A DNA stretch of 64,000 nt from Medicago truncatula. Lineage: Eukaryota > Streptophyta > Magnoliopsida > Fabales > Fabaceae. The position numbers were made by a program, and so were the translations under genes. A model generated the notes under the pieces. It made no database searches, had not been told where the DNA came from, and saw only the letters and a program-made list of their open reading frames with translations. The stretch spans positions 52,616,091 through 52,680,090 of the forward strand of contig NC_053044.1 of NCBI RefSeq assembly GCF_003473485.1. Reading direction: 5' to 3'. Shown here one piece after another: positions 48,328 to 59,374 of this stretch (positions are counted from its first letter, which is position 1; each line of letters begins with the position of its first letter).

Positions 48328-50867
48328 TTAAGAGCTTTTGTCAGATAAGGATCCCATCCAAGCAGGAGGCAACATGCCTGTTTGCTCATGGACAGTCTTA
48401 AACAGAGGTGGCAACATCTTGTACACACCAGCAACTTCTTTCATCGCACCTTCACCCCCACTATTATCACCACCATTAGTCCAAATACTAATCTTAGGCT
48501 CAAGTCCGCGTACCGCCTCAGCATTAATCTTAGCAATCTCTTGAAACATGCCACCATTTATCATCAAGTAATCCCTTACTGCTGTATAGTTGTTTCCAAG
48601 TGCATTCAGAAGTGTACTTACATACGCTCCTTGAGCATTCCCAAGTGTCACAATCCCCTCTGCCTCTTTTTTCTTTGCGTACAGCTCTGCTTCAGCTTCT
48701 TGCTTGCGAGCATAAAATGTGGAATCTGCCAATGCTTTTTGTGCTTCTGCCTCTGCCTTCTTCTCAAACAGAATTGCTTCTGCCTCCTTTTGTTTCTTGT
48801 ATAATTCCCAGTTAGCCTCTTGTACCTACAGCATCCAGAATTTCAACCGGCACTTAAAAAATGAACTTTGAAAATCGTTGATCCAGTATACAACCTACTT
48901 GTTATGTTTTACTTTTAATTAATTGTTTCAGGTTGAAAAAATTGACACAGCTGTTAGTTATAATTCAACATTCTTCAATCTATATGCCATTATCATACAA
49001 TATGTCAATCTTTTTCTTAATACAAACAAAACATAGGACTTGCTAACTCAACAAACCTGAGTAAAAGTACACAAAATAATAGCAAGGGATTCATGATTTA
49101 GACTTGGCATGTTCTTAACAAAACTAATTTGGAACAAAATTGTCATGAAAGAAATAGCATATGAGCAAATCATATGTCAATCACCATTATTAAATGATTT
49201 AATTTTTTTAATATACAAAAATATAGCAAATGATACGTTCAAAAGCGTGCTCTTCCATGATGAAAGTTTGATCACATAATTATACCATCTTTTTATATCA
49301 ATATGCACATATATACAATTTATTTACAAGGTCTCAACTATGGATTTCCGTCCCCAATTAGCATTTTGATACTTCTCTTTGTATAATGTTTAATTGTCAA
49401 TTGGGGGCCTCTGGCTTTTGAGAAACAAACAATCAAAAGCCAACTGCTATCATGCATAACATGGTTTCAATTTAACCACCTTATGCCCGGACCTAGCTAG
49501 GATTATTGTATATTGAAACCAAAAACACCAAGGTTTTAAAATACTGTTAAATTTGTATACAAAAAATTAATGTTAAATTCTCTATGAAACTTTTACTTTG
49601 ACAAAAAAAAAAACTACACAAGAAAAAATAAAAAAAAATCAATTATTTTAGAAAGCAAATCGGATACATCATATAACATAACCAATTTAACAAAGTATAT
49701 TTAAGATTATAATATGTCAAGTAGACTAATGGCTAGAAATTCGAACTTCGGTGACGCGTGTCACTCAGTTAAATTTGAAAAGGACCAAAAGTCCGACCTA
49801 AACATCTCAATAGATATTAGTCTTATTAAACGTACGCCAAAGAAACTGTAATTACAGCGACTTAATTCAATAGATATTACTCTTCCTACTAGTAAAACAT
49901 TTAATAAATGAAAGAAGAAGTTATAGTTGCATGGACTAACCTTAGTTTCATATTGAACACTAGCTTTGCTAAGTAAATCAGCTTTAAGCTTCTCAGTTGT
50001 AGTCAAAGCATTCATCTTCTCAACCTCACCTTGCAACTCAGCTTCCCTTAGAGCCACAGCCTTCTTCGCCTCAACTTCAGCCACCTGAGCCGCCTTGGTC
50101 CAAGCAGCCTTCTTTTTGGCCAACTCCGAATTAGCCTCAGCCACTTCAGCCTCTCTCTGATTCTCAAATACTTTCACTTCAGTTCTCACTTTAATTCCCT
50201 GCTTCTCACTTTCTCCTGCCCTTTGCATCGCTATAACCTTCGTCTCTGCATCAATTTTTGCTGCATTCTGCAGCGTTTGTCCTACCCTCAATTTCGAACC
50301 AATTTCACCTTTCATCTTAGCTTCTGCCACATCAACCTTAGCTTGATTCGCTGCTTCCATCTGCGTCTTTTGTCCCAGATATGAGAAATACTCGTGACCA
50401 GGCACATCCACCAATTGCTTAACATTCGCATTATAAATCAATAACCCGAATTGATTCAACTCAAGTTGAACTTTATCAAATACTTCTTGTTTAAACTGTT
50501 TTGTTCCTCTGAAAACCTCCTCCATAGTCATGGAGGCAGCTAGGACACGTGTCTCACCTTCAATGATTCCTTGAACAAGTTCATTAACATGATTGGAGTG
50601 TCTATCATGGGGTGAAATAAGTTTGGCGTATTTGAGGAGGCTTTCCTGATCGTCAACACGAGGACCGATAGTGAAGACAGCAGGGAGAACGAAAGGGAGT
50701 TTTTCGGCACTCATGGCTTGAACTTCGAAGGTATAGTTCACCGGTGAAAGGTCGAAGACCGTGCATGATTGACCGGGGAAAATCCATGCTTTCTTTTGGA
50801 GTTTTATGTCGTCGATTCCGGCACCAGTTATAGCAAGATATTCTGATGCTTTTGCTACCCGGTACAT
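48328..50867 (-). CDS. FLOT: Flotillin-like protein, copy 5
   Basis: SPFH/band 7 microdomain scaffold at the 5'-most (minus-strand) end of the array. Exon 1 50867-49941, exon 2 48825-48328; the intron of 1,115 nt is the longest in the array. Product 474 aa. N-terminus [20 protein letters not shown] with [24 protein letters not shown] core and Glu/Ala coiled coil complete. Copy-specific changes include KLRVGQTLQ (others KLREGQT), [10 protein letters not shown] and VEKMNALTT. The C-terminal glycine linker is the short form seen in copy 2 ([17 protein letters not shown]) although the rest is closest to copy 4, which suggests a gene-conversion patch. Ends MGSLSDKSS. No disabling change, canonical splice sites. 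Confidence 0.93.
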
Positions 50868-50989
50868 GTTGATTTTGGTTTGAATTTAGAAAAACGAGAA
50901 TAAGAAAATTGAAACGATTCAAAAGAAATTAGTGTGAAAATCGATTATCGATGAAGAGACTGTGTTATTCCTTCTTAGGGATTAGGTAT

Positions 50990-50999
50990 CTATATATAG
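50990..50999 (-). promoter_or_regulatory. Probable TATA box of flotillin copy 5
   Basis: CTATATATAG reads the same on both strands; on the minus strand it lies about 123 nt before the ATG, the same spacing as in copies 2 and 4. Confidence 0.5.
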
Positions 51000-53215
51000 A
51001 GAGTTTGTTACTAATAATAGCAAAAACAAAGGTTTGTTACTGGAGAGGAATTGCACCAGAAACTGAATTCTCCTATCATTAAGCAAACCAGGAGAAACAG
51101 AATCTCCTACCATTAAGGAACTGAATTAATTTATCTCAATCTCTTAACCAAAGGTAAGTTCAAGGAAGTAACATACATACATAGAGAAGGCCTACGTGGC
51201 AAGAGGCATTAAATCTACAATAGGCAGGTCCACACAAAAAAAAAAAAAATCAGCGCCAAACTTCTCCCTGTTGCCGTGAATATGCATAAATCTGCAGTTA
51301 AAGTAACGCAAATGATACACAGCAAGGAACTATTAAGAATCACGATGCAATTGCAACCATAGTTTAAAAACCTTTCAAGATACTTTTCAAAGCAAAAAAG
51401 AGATAAAAATATTTAGATGATCTTTACGACTGAAAAGAGACTTCTGAGTAAATTAGCAATGCAACCATGCAATGCTTAGAGCACAAAACCTCATATGATC
51501 TAATGGCCTTCTTCATGATGATATCATTTTGTCATGATATGATTTTGTGAAGAAGAGTCTGGCATTAATAAATCCAGAAAGGTCAACCATTAAAAAAGGC
51601 AGTGTCAACATGCAATTATGTCATAAGTGTGGCATCTACCAAATATGAAAAAGGAAAGTAGAAGATGGGAGGCAGTTTAAGCAACCTAACAAATAGCACA
51701 AATTACATAGAATCAAAAACAATTTCAACCAAATTTATTACTTCTAACAAATTTTTCAATACGGATGATTTTTATTAAAGAAATCTATGATAAAAGACCC
51801 AAAACCTTTGGTCTCTAACCGGACCTAATGAAAAAAATGATGGTATCACTTCTTATAGACTCCTTTATAATGATTCTGATCTAGTTCATGGTCCACTAGA
51901 AGTAGAAGGTGCTCTGCTGGGATGTGACAGTATCTGTTGGTACGAGTGAGTGTTCCCGCTACATCGAGAATGGTAAAGTCTTCAATTAACTAAGTGAATA
52001 TATTGTGTATCCTTGATGCAGGGTCAATCCCCGGATCTACGCCACTCGTTGGACATATTCTTGAGACACTTTGACTACGTTTTTTCTTTTCTTATGAAAA
52101 AAATTTAACACACCTAAATTGACATCTGACATGATCGAACCTGAGATTTAGGAAGAGCATACTCTTAAGTTTCAAAACAATATCACCATGCCAACCCAAG
52201 TGGGTTGAGACACTTTAACTAATTATTAAAGTACAAGGTTATACTAACAAACATCTTTAAGACACTTGTTAAGTAAGCCAAAAGTATTCTTTCTGTCTTA
52301 AAATGTTCTCTTTTGATTTTTACACGATCATTAAAAAAATGATTAATAACGTTCATTTCAATAATCAAATGTGTTTCATTTACTAAAATATGCTTATTAA
52401 TTATAATTAATTAGTAGAATAGTTAGATGATTGAAATACAATAAATAAGAGTGTGTTAAAGGAAAGGAATAATAGATGTTGTATTGATATTACTCTCTCT
52501 CCGTTCCTTGATATAGGAGTATTTTAAACAAAACAAAAACACATATACTAAGAAAAATTGCTGGCGTAATAAATTTGTTTGATAAATGTGTAACTATTAC
52601 TAAATGTATTTTATATATAAATGCATTTAATGTTTCTTCAAAAAAAATATAAATGCATTTAATGTTGATTTTTCATATGTCAAGATAATTTGTTTGATAC
52701 ATCTAAAAAATTAAAATGGTCTTATATTTAAGGATAAATTTTCCTTTGTAAATGGTCTTATAATTAAGGACGGATGAGGTGTAAAATAGAAAAATAATTT
52801 GAGATTTATGGACAAACATTTTTTTAAATGGTCTTATGGTTAAATACAAAGGGAGTATAAATTTTACAATGAAAGTAAATTTTATTTCAAAAATACCTAA
52901 ATTTTTACATAAAGGATTTTATTTTTTCGTGAATTAGTTAAACAATGATGGCAAAATTACACAATTCTTTCATTAATTTAATTTTCAGGGTGTTTGTTTT
53001 AAGTTTTCCAAAATTATTCTTAGGAATAATGTTCCTTGGAATATAAAGATGGGAATTTTATTCCAAGGTATTTAGAAAAAATATGTTTGGTTAACCTTAT
53101 AAAATTCCAAAGAACCTTAAAAATATAGATTATAATAGGTAATTCCACATAATTTTATTACCATCTTTATGGAAACTTTATTCTTACCCTTTTCTTTGGG
53201 AAATTTTTTGGCTAA
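51000..53215. other. Intergenic beyond the flotillin array, with repeats
   Basis: 51,000-52,080 should include the copy 5 promoter; no gene is seen. 52,085-52,215 is a minus-strand SINE-like copy of the 4028 family (aaattgacatctgacatgat, then gaagagcatactcttaag, then caacccaagtgggttgag). 52,490-52,860 is a Stowaway-like element (ctctctccgttccttgata at the left, aaatacaaagggagtata at the right). 52,985-53,200 carries ggaataatgttccttgg and related words, probably another MITE remnant. Confidence 0.5.
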
Positions 53216-53472
53216 AGTGCACTTTTCCACGCCTAAGTTTCAAAAAGTTGCAATTTTGACCCCCTATGTACAAAAACTACAATTATGTCCCCTTAAGATT
53301 TAGCTCATTTGCATCTTTGATCATTTTGGCCAATTTTGACCGATCAATGTCTACGTGGCATGTCACGTGTGTAATTATTTAATTAAAAAATTTAAAAAAA
53401 AACCATATAATCATTTTTTAAATTAAATAAATGAAAAATTAAAATTAAAAAAAATAAAAATCAGGAAAATAT

Positions 53473-53818
53473 GCTCGGCCCAATTCTCCGGCCTCTGCTG
53501 CTGGTTTTGATAACGGTGACTTTGGACCTAATATAGATGATGGACTTTTGATACACAAATGGATGCAGACAATTCTGATTTTAGAGGATGAAGATGATCC
53601 ATGGAAACCATTGAATCCTCCTGAACCTGGAAACTTGAAGGTGAAGCCCTTTCGAAAAGGTTTCCGTTACCCCCACCCCCTATTTAAGTATTTATCAATG
53701 ATTTGCCTTCTTGTAATTGTATAACTTACGAATGTTGTTTCTTGTTTTTGTTGTGCCTGCAGTGAAAGCTTCAAGAAAGATTAGAATTGTTGAGTTTTGG
53801 ATGAATTGTTACCACTGA
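53473..53818 (+). pseudogene. Captured fragment resembling condensin II subunit CAP-H2
   Basis: Open exon 53,473-53,659 encodes [20 protein letters not shown], then [20 protein letters not shown], then [23 protein letters not shown] donor at 53,660 and a tgcctgcag acceptor at 53,762 join in phase to VKASRKIRIVEFW, then a TGA at 53,816. The DPW-x-x-L-x-P...KPF(R/K)K pattern is how I remember the CAP-H2 (NCAPH2) family, whose human member has DPWQSLDPFDSLESKPFKKG. The fragment is short, has no start and sits inside an inverted-repeat element, so it is a captured, probably non-functional piece. The gene match is from memory. Confidence 0.5.
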
Positions 53819-54557
53819 TAAAATTGATGATGAAGTACACAACAAAAGAAAAAAATAGAAGAAGCAAAGTTGAAATGGCAGGAAGAGAGGAAGAAATTGT
53901 TACCGTTGAAATTGATGATGTCCAAATTGTGAATGTCCAGTTACTCCAATAGAGGGAAAGAAAAAGGAAATTGATCATGAATAATGGGAGATGATGAATT
54001 AGGTTTTGAGAATTGTTGTTCCCACATTTGATAAGATTGTGCCACACTAGTAAAATACGATTTTGCTGCGGAGAAATTAGAAATCCGACTGCAGTTAACT
54101 GCCAAGAAAAATCTCGGTAGTTAATTGCCGAGGAAAATGTTATAAGAACAGACATAGGAGTTTCCAAAACTCCATTGTTACGTTTTTTGATCTTCAAGGT
54201 GCAATTTTGAGCTATTTCAAGTCATTCCAAACCAATTTCAATCACAAAAACAAGTAAGTTTTTTTAATCCTATTGCATTGTTGTTTTGCTGTTGAATTGT
54301 TTGTTTTTTTTTTTTGTTAAATTTCGATTATATAGATTTTATTGATTTTATGATATGTTGGGATAGTTTATGTTAGAAATGTTAGAGAACTTTTATTGAA
54401 TTGTTAGGTTTAGGTTTTGATGAATCGTTGCAGAATTGTTAGAATTGTTTAGGTTTAGGTGTAGATTTTGATGATAGTTTAAGTTTAGGTTTAGTTTTTT
54501 ATTTTATGGCATTGTTGTTTAGTTAGGTTTTGATTGCCATTTGTTTTTAATGTAGAT

Positions 54558-54803
54558 ATGTCTCAGAATCAGAATCAGGGTAACGTTCAGGGTGATGAGA
54601 AGAACAACGAAAAATCGCCTATGACATGGCATGGAATTGTTTGCGATGGTTCCGAAAAAAAGAAGAGTTCGAAGGTGCGGGTGTACAATCACTCGAGGTT
54701 GAGGAGGAGCGGGAAGACATGCTATTTTGGTCCTCAACCAAAACAAGGTGCCGCAGGGACTGTAGCGGGAAACCCGATTAACTTGTGTGACGAGGATGAA
54801 TGA
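54558..54803 (+). CDS. Small ORF of the Mutator-like element, MAIN-like start
   Basis: 81 aa starting MSQNQNQGNVQGDEKNNEKS, then WHGIVCDGSEKKKSSKVRVY and CYFGPQPKQGAAGTVAGNPI, ending CDEDE. The ATG follows an acceptor (aatgtag, then atATGTCT) that matches the context of the MAIN-like exon at 32,662. Upstream, at about 54,251, an acaagtaagt donor in the left end supplies a leader intron. So the start was probably inherited from the same gene type, but the rest of the reading does not match any family I know. Basic middle, acidic end, no membrane segment. Confidence 0.4.
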   Translation: MSQNQNQGNVQGDEKNNEKSPMTWHGIVCDGSEKKKSSKVRVYNHSRLRRSGKTCYFGPQPKQGAAGTVAGNPINLCDEDE

Positions 54804-55112
54804 ATGTAGTGGCATTTTAATGCCTAATTGTTTTCGATTTTTTTATGTTTTACTTTTGTGTTTCGCACATTTTGTTTGACATTATGGTACTTAGAATAAA
54901 ATCGCATTTGGAATAATTTTGATTAAAGTCGTGTTTTTAATAATTGCGTATTCGAATAAAAATTAATTAAATCTAACGTGAATCCAACTAATTAAAATTG
55001 CGTAATGAATAAATAAATTCGAAAAGTGAATAAATAAGATAATTATTGTTCCATTCAAAACAAAATATATGTTATCACATTACATTGCATTACACATTAC
55101 ATTACATTCCAG

Positions 55113-55365
55113 AATGTACCTTCCAATTGCAACAATCATCTTACCACTGAATGGGACAAATTCAAACTTGTTAAACAGCGGGACTCCAGTATTCGATCAG
55201 CATCTTGAACGCTGGTATTCAAGTGTCAAAAGAATGAGGTGCATTCCTTGACACTTGAATACCAGCGTTGAAGACGCTTATCGAATGTTGGAGTCCTACC
55301 GATTAACAAGTTTGAATTGCCCCATCCAGAGTAAGACAATTGTTGCACTTGGAATGTTCATTCCA
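55113..55365. repeat. Long hairpin 1 in the Mutator-like element
   Basis: Perfect 22-bp arms at 55,208-55,229 and 55,248-55,269 enclose an 18-nt loop (agaatgaggtgcattcc core). Outward the arms go on pairing imperfectly for about 100 bp more (aattcaaacttgttaa at the left with ttaacaagtttgaatt at the right; attgcaacaatc with acaattgttgca). The size and mismatch pattern resemble a young miRNA or siRNA-type foldback. Confidence 0.75.
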
Positions 55366-55690
55366 ACTCCAACAATTATCTTACATTTGAATGTGATAAA
55401 TTCAAACCTACCAAACATACTGGACTCAAGCATTTCGCTCGACATTCATGTTTTCCTTTGAAAAGAATAAATTTTTGTTAGGCTTGCTTTAGATGATGGT
55501 ATTCAATTGCCAACGAAATGAGGTTCATTCCTTGACACTTAATACCTTCATCTAAACCAGCCTAACAAGAATTTAATCTTTTCAAAAGAAAAACATGAAT
55601 GCCGAGCGAAATGCTCGAGTCCTGTTGTTTGACATGTTTGAATTTATCTCATTCAAAGGTAAGACAATTGTTGCAGTTGGAATGCACTTT
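55340..55690. repeat. Long hairpin 2, tandem to hairpin 1
   Basis: A second foldback is centred near 55,525: gttaggcttgctttagatga at the left pairs with tcatctaaaccagcctaac at the right, and aagcatttcgctcgacattc with gaatgccgagcgaaatgct-like sequence. The loop (gaaatgaggttcattcc) is nearly the loop of hairpin 1, and the outer ends (caattgttgca...ggaatg) are shared too, while the middle arms differ. Confidence 0.75.
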
Positions 55691-55697
55691 ACCCTAA

Positions 55698-56055
55698 CTA
55701 ATGACGATCTTCTGGCGGAATCAAGTTGTTGATAATATCTTCAGTTGATCTCAGCAACGTCACTCGCATATCGATCCACTGGAACATGTTGCGCTCCCAA
55801 AACATGTTCGTCACGTTTTCGCCGTTTGTTAATTCCACCCAAGTGAATGATATTCTCCCCTCGTCGAGCGTTGGACGTTTATACCAAAGGTGTTCCACCC
55901 TCCTTGTGTCTCTAGGGTTGACTCCTTGGTTGAATTCAGTCAGTTCATCCTTGAGACCTCTTAACGTTACACCAAGGCACCGAACCTTCAACCTCTGAGG
56001 TTCTCCGTCGTTGAATTGCGCATGAACGTCGATCCACCCGGCCAATGTTTCAAAT
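55698..56055 (-). CDS. MULE-associated protein fragment (right-hand unit)
   Basis: One exon follows a gtgtag acceptor at 56,056. It reads FETLAGWIDVHAQFNDGEPQ, then RLKVRCLGVTLRGLKDELTE, then VNPRDTRRVEHLWYKRPTLD, and ends LIPPEDRH with a TAA or TAG at 55,698. The order 'wash-in' beta segment, GLK(D/Q)EL, NP-x-DTRRV, W/Y-RRP-x-D is the N-terminal region I associate with legume MuDR-type transposases. The DDE catalytic part is absent. A leader exon lies in the right end (acaagtaagtg donor near 56,628), so the intron would be about 570 nt. Read in frame, the exon has no ATG of its own unless the intron is retained. Confidence 0.45.
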
Positions 56056-57076
56056 CTACACAATAAGAAATTAAAAACAATCAATGAAAAACTCATTCAA
56101 ACATTTCATCAAACACTTGATGTGCACATTATACATATACTCTAAAATTCATAAAAATAACCCTAAAATTATAAATCATATACTATTACTAAAACAAAAA
56201 AATTAATCATATAATATAACATAAATCATTCACTCTTACTAAAATAAAAAAATAAATATAAAACACCAAATTAAAATATAACCCTAAAATTTTAAACTAT
56301 AACATAATCATCATGCAAACATTTTAACTAAATTAATCAACTAAAATCTAATCTAAAAATGATTTATAACATGTAAATCTAATTAAAAACTAAAATAAAA
56401 AAATAAATATAAAACAACAAAATAATAACCCTAAAATTCTAAATTATAACATAAACATCATGAAAATATTTTAACAACATTAATCAAATAACATTCACCT
56501 TAAAAATTAATTATAACATGTAAATCTACTCAAAAACTAAAAAATAATAAATGTACTCAAAAACTAAAAAATAAAAACATTTATAACAACTAAAATGTAA
56601 GTTAATAGCATTATAATCACTTACTTGTGATTTTGTTGAATAAATTTGGTTGGATTTGGTTGTGTTTTTTAGAGAGATTTGTGAGAGAAATTTGAAGAAG
56701 ATGAGATGAATAATGGATGGGAGAGCTTCTGTCAAATTTGTAGCAGAAGATCCTCGATAGTTAACTACCAAGGTTTTCCTCGGCAGTTAACTGCAGCCGG
56801 ATTTCTAATTCCTCGGCAGTTAACTACCGAGGAGGCAAAATTGTATTTTACTAGTGTGGCACAGCCTTATCAAATGTAGGAGCAGCAATTCTCTTAGGTT
56901 TTTTATGGGAAGATGGAAGAAGAAATAAGGGCTATAATGGTCATTTTGTGTGTCTCTTGGTTCATTAAGGATAAAATGGGAAGTTCATGTATAAAAACCA
57001 TATAATCATTTTTTAATTACACAAATATTTTTTCCTGATTTTTTTATTTTAATTTTAAATTTATTTAATTTAAAAA

Positions 57077-57412
57077 GGCTTAAATGCTTAATTGGTCCCT
57101 TAACTTGATTTTAAGTATCGGTTTAGTCCCATAAATAATAAAAAGTCCGTTTAGGTCCTTTAACTTTATTTAAATTATCGGTTTGGTGCTTTCTGTTAAT
57201 TTAATTCAAAAAAACGTTAAATTTTGGTCCCTTAACTTATTTAATTAGTATTAGTTTGGTCTCTAAACTTAACGTTTTTTTGAATTAAATTAACAGAAAG
57301 GACCAAGCTGATACTTTAAATAAAGTTAAGGGACCTAAACAGACTTTTTATTATTTATGGGACCAAACCGATACTTGAAATTAAGTTAAGGGACCAATTG
57401 AGCATTTAATCC
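57077..57412. mobile_element. 336-bp foldback MITE with 9-bp target duplication
   Basis: Ends ggcttaaatgcttaattggt and accaattgagcatttaatcc are inverted; the body pairs almost throughout (ggtcccttaacttgatttta / aaattaagttaagggacc). The direct repeat atttaaaaa flanks it at 57,068-57,076 and 57,413-57,421. It interrupts the right arm of the outer element, so it came later. Confidence 0.8.
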
Positions 57413-57715
57413 ATTTAAAAAATGATTATGTGATTTTTTTTAATTAAATAATTACACACGTGGCAAGCCACGTAGACATTGACCGGTCAAAATTGACCAA
57501 AGATGCAAATGGGCTAAATCTTAAGGGCCAAAATTGTAACTTTTTTAATATCTTATTATTTTTTTATGAGTATTTTTCAAATATCATATTTTTATAATTA
57601 TTTATCATATATTATTCAAGATATTTAACCTCAAAATTATACATTTGCATGCGTAATAAGGTCAACTACGTCAAGTATTATAGGACCGATGGAGTATTTG
57701 TTAGCATATTTTAAT

Positions 57716-58213
57716 GGGTTAAATATGTTTTTGTTCCTATAAATATACCAACTTTTCGTTTTAATCCCTCTAAAATTTTCCTTCAACTTTTAGTCCCCCA
57801 AAAAAAATTTATCTTCATTTTTGGTCCCTCTTTTAAAGTAAATTCATATCTAGAATTCATATTTTTTAATTAAACTTTGCAGAAAAGTTTATAATATTAT
57901 AATAATATCTCCAAAAAAATTAGAATTTTTTAACTAAACATTAATTTAATATGAATTTTAATAGTTTTTACGGTTAAAAATTCATATTTAATTTATGTTT
58001 TGTTAAAAAATTCTATTTTTTTGGAAAGATTTTTACAATATTTCACACATTTTTGCACAATTTTATTAAAAAAAAAATACTAAAATGAACTCAAAAATAT
58101 GGATCAAAAGTAGTGATTGAAAATTTTATAAGAACTAAAAGTTGAAGAAATTTTTTAGAAGGATTAAAACAAAAAATTTATATATTTATAGAGACCAAAA
58201 ACATATTTAGCCC
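57716..58213. mobile_element. Foldback MITE, about 500 bp
   Basis: Left gggttaaatatgtttttg and right caaaaacatatttagccc are inverted ends; the arms continue (ataccaacttttcgttttaa / ttaaaacaaaaaatttata). No coding frame. Confidence 0.7.
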
Positions 58214-58217
58214 TATT

Positions 58218-58466
58218 TTTATTCTAAACCTAACAAACACAAAGGATTTGATTTGTTTGGGGGAAAACATACATTTTTCAAGGTTGTACGCTGCTCTCCT
58301 TCTGTCGTCAATATTGGAGCATAAAAAGAAGGAAAGATAGGACAAAGAAGGGCACGTAAAATGACACACTTTTGCATTGAAGTCAAAAGCGGGATAGAAA
58401 TTACGTTGGGGAACGAGCCCAATCAATTAACCTTGCACCGTTTATTAAATTAATCTTTTTTAAAAA
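58218..58466. other. Short spacer, nothing recognised
   Basis: Less AT-rich island between two foldbacks (gggaacgagcccaatcaatt). The two overlapping minus-strand open frames here show no known motif. Confidence 0.35.
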
Positions 58467-59374
58467 TTAGGTTTAATTGTTATTTTTGTCCCTTAACTAA
58501 TTTTTTGGTATCGGGTTAGTCCCATAACTAAAAAAAAAACCATTTTGGTATTTTAAGTTAATTTTTTTTACACAATTCGGTCCCTTCCGTTAATGGATTA
58601 ACCCAAAATGTCTTAGGTGGACCAAAATTTAGGTGATCCACCGTAAACCTTATTAAAAAATTTAATTTTAACCATTTGATTTTTTTTCAAAAAAGAAGGT
58701 CATTGGATCGTGAAAGCTTATTTTATCTTATAGGGAACCATCACCAACTAATTTTTTTTCTTATTTCTTCATCTTCTTCCTTTCTCATCTTCATCACCTA
58801 AACCCAGAAATTAAAAAATAAAAAATTTAACAGAAAGAAGAATGGGTCAGGGAGAGAAACAAGAAAACACTACAGGAATCAAAAAATTTAAATTCAACAA
58901 AAATGGTTTTTGAGATGTTAAAAAAACCAACATGCCAGCACAAGACCGTATCTCAACACAACTACCTATTCTACAACCTAAACTCAAGTGTTCAAACACG
59001 ACAAATTGTATTTTTGGTCCCTTAACTATTTAGGTAGTATTGCTTCGGTCTTTTAATTAAAATTCGATTTATTTCGGTTCTTCAACTTCTCTCTGTTACA
59101 CATTTTGGTCAGTTTTAATTCAAAAACATTAGGTTTTCTTCATTTCCTTTTGAAATTTTTCTGGGATTTTTGTTGTTGATGGTTGATGGAGATGATATGA
59201 AGATGAAAATGAGGAGAAGAAGACGAAGAAAATCTAACGTTTTTGAATTAAAACTAATGAAAATGACCAAAATATGTGACATATAGAAGGTAAGGGACCA
59301 AATAGATCAAATTTAACTAAGGGACCAAAACGATACTATCTAAATAGTTAAGAGACCAGAAACGTAATTTAACC
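58467..59374. mobile_element. Foldback element with nested inner foldback
   Basis: The outer pair is ggtttaattgttatttttgt at 58,469 and the complement of gaaacgtaatttaacc ending at 59,374. The inner pair starts at about 59,003 (aaattgtatttttggtccct) and reuses the same right end (agggaccaaaacgatactat). The ggtcccttaac / gttaagggacc words are shared with the MITE at 57,077. Confidence 0.6.

Larger units (their letters stand above)
54008..56893. mobile_element. Complete Mutator-like element, 2,886 bp, perfect 9-bp target duplication
   Basis: Ends gagaattg (54,008) and caattctc (56,893) are flanked by the identical 9-mer ttaggtttt at 53,999-54,007 and 56,894-56,902. The inverted ends run for about 120 bp (gccacactagtaaaatac, ctgcagttaactgcc, ctcggtagttaattgccg at the left; the complements near 56,760-56,870). 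A 9-bp duplication with long inverted ends is diagnostic of Mutator-like elements. Two convergent transcription units start from the two ends, each with a leader intron, and two long hairpins lie between. It has no full transposase, so it is non-autonomous. Confidence 0.85.
53218..57546. mobile_element. Outer Mutator-like (Pack-type) element with long inverted repeats
   Basis: Left 53,250-53,470 and right 57,000-57,546 are long inverted repeats. The left reads aagatttagctcatttgcat, ttttgaccgatcaatgtcta and cgtggcatgtcacgtgtgta; the right holds their complements (cacgtggcaagccacgtag, attgaccggtcaaaattgac, gatgcaaatgggctaaatct). The right arm is split by a 336-bp MITE. The inside holds a cellular gene fragment (53,473-53,818) and a complete second element (54,008-56,893). 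Its own target duplication was not found, so class and exact ends are inference. Confidence 0.65.

Noticed and set aside
49720-49800. SINE-like word ggctagaaattcgaacttcgg in the intron of flotillin copy 5
   Set aside because: Only a short stretch, with no recognisable head or tail.
53781-54197. 138-codon minus-strand ORF
   Set aside because: It crosses the border of the inner Mutator-like element at 54,008 and is antisense to the captured fragment.
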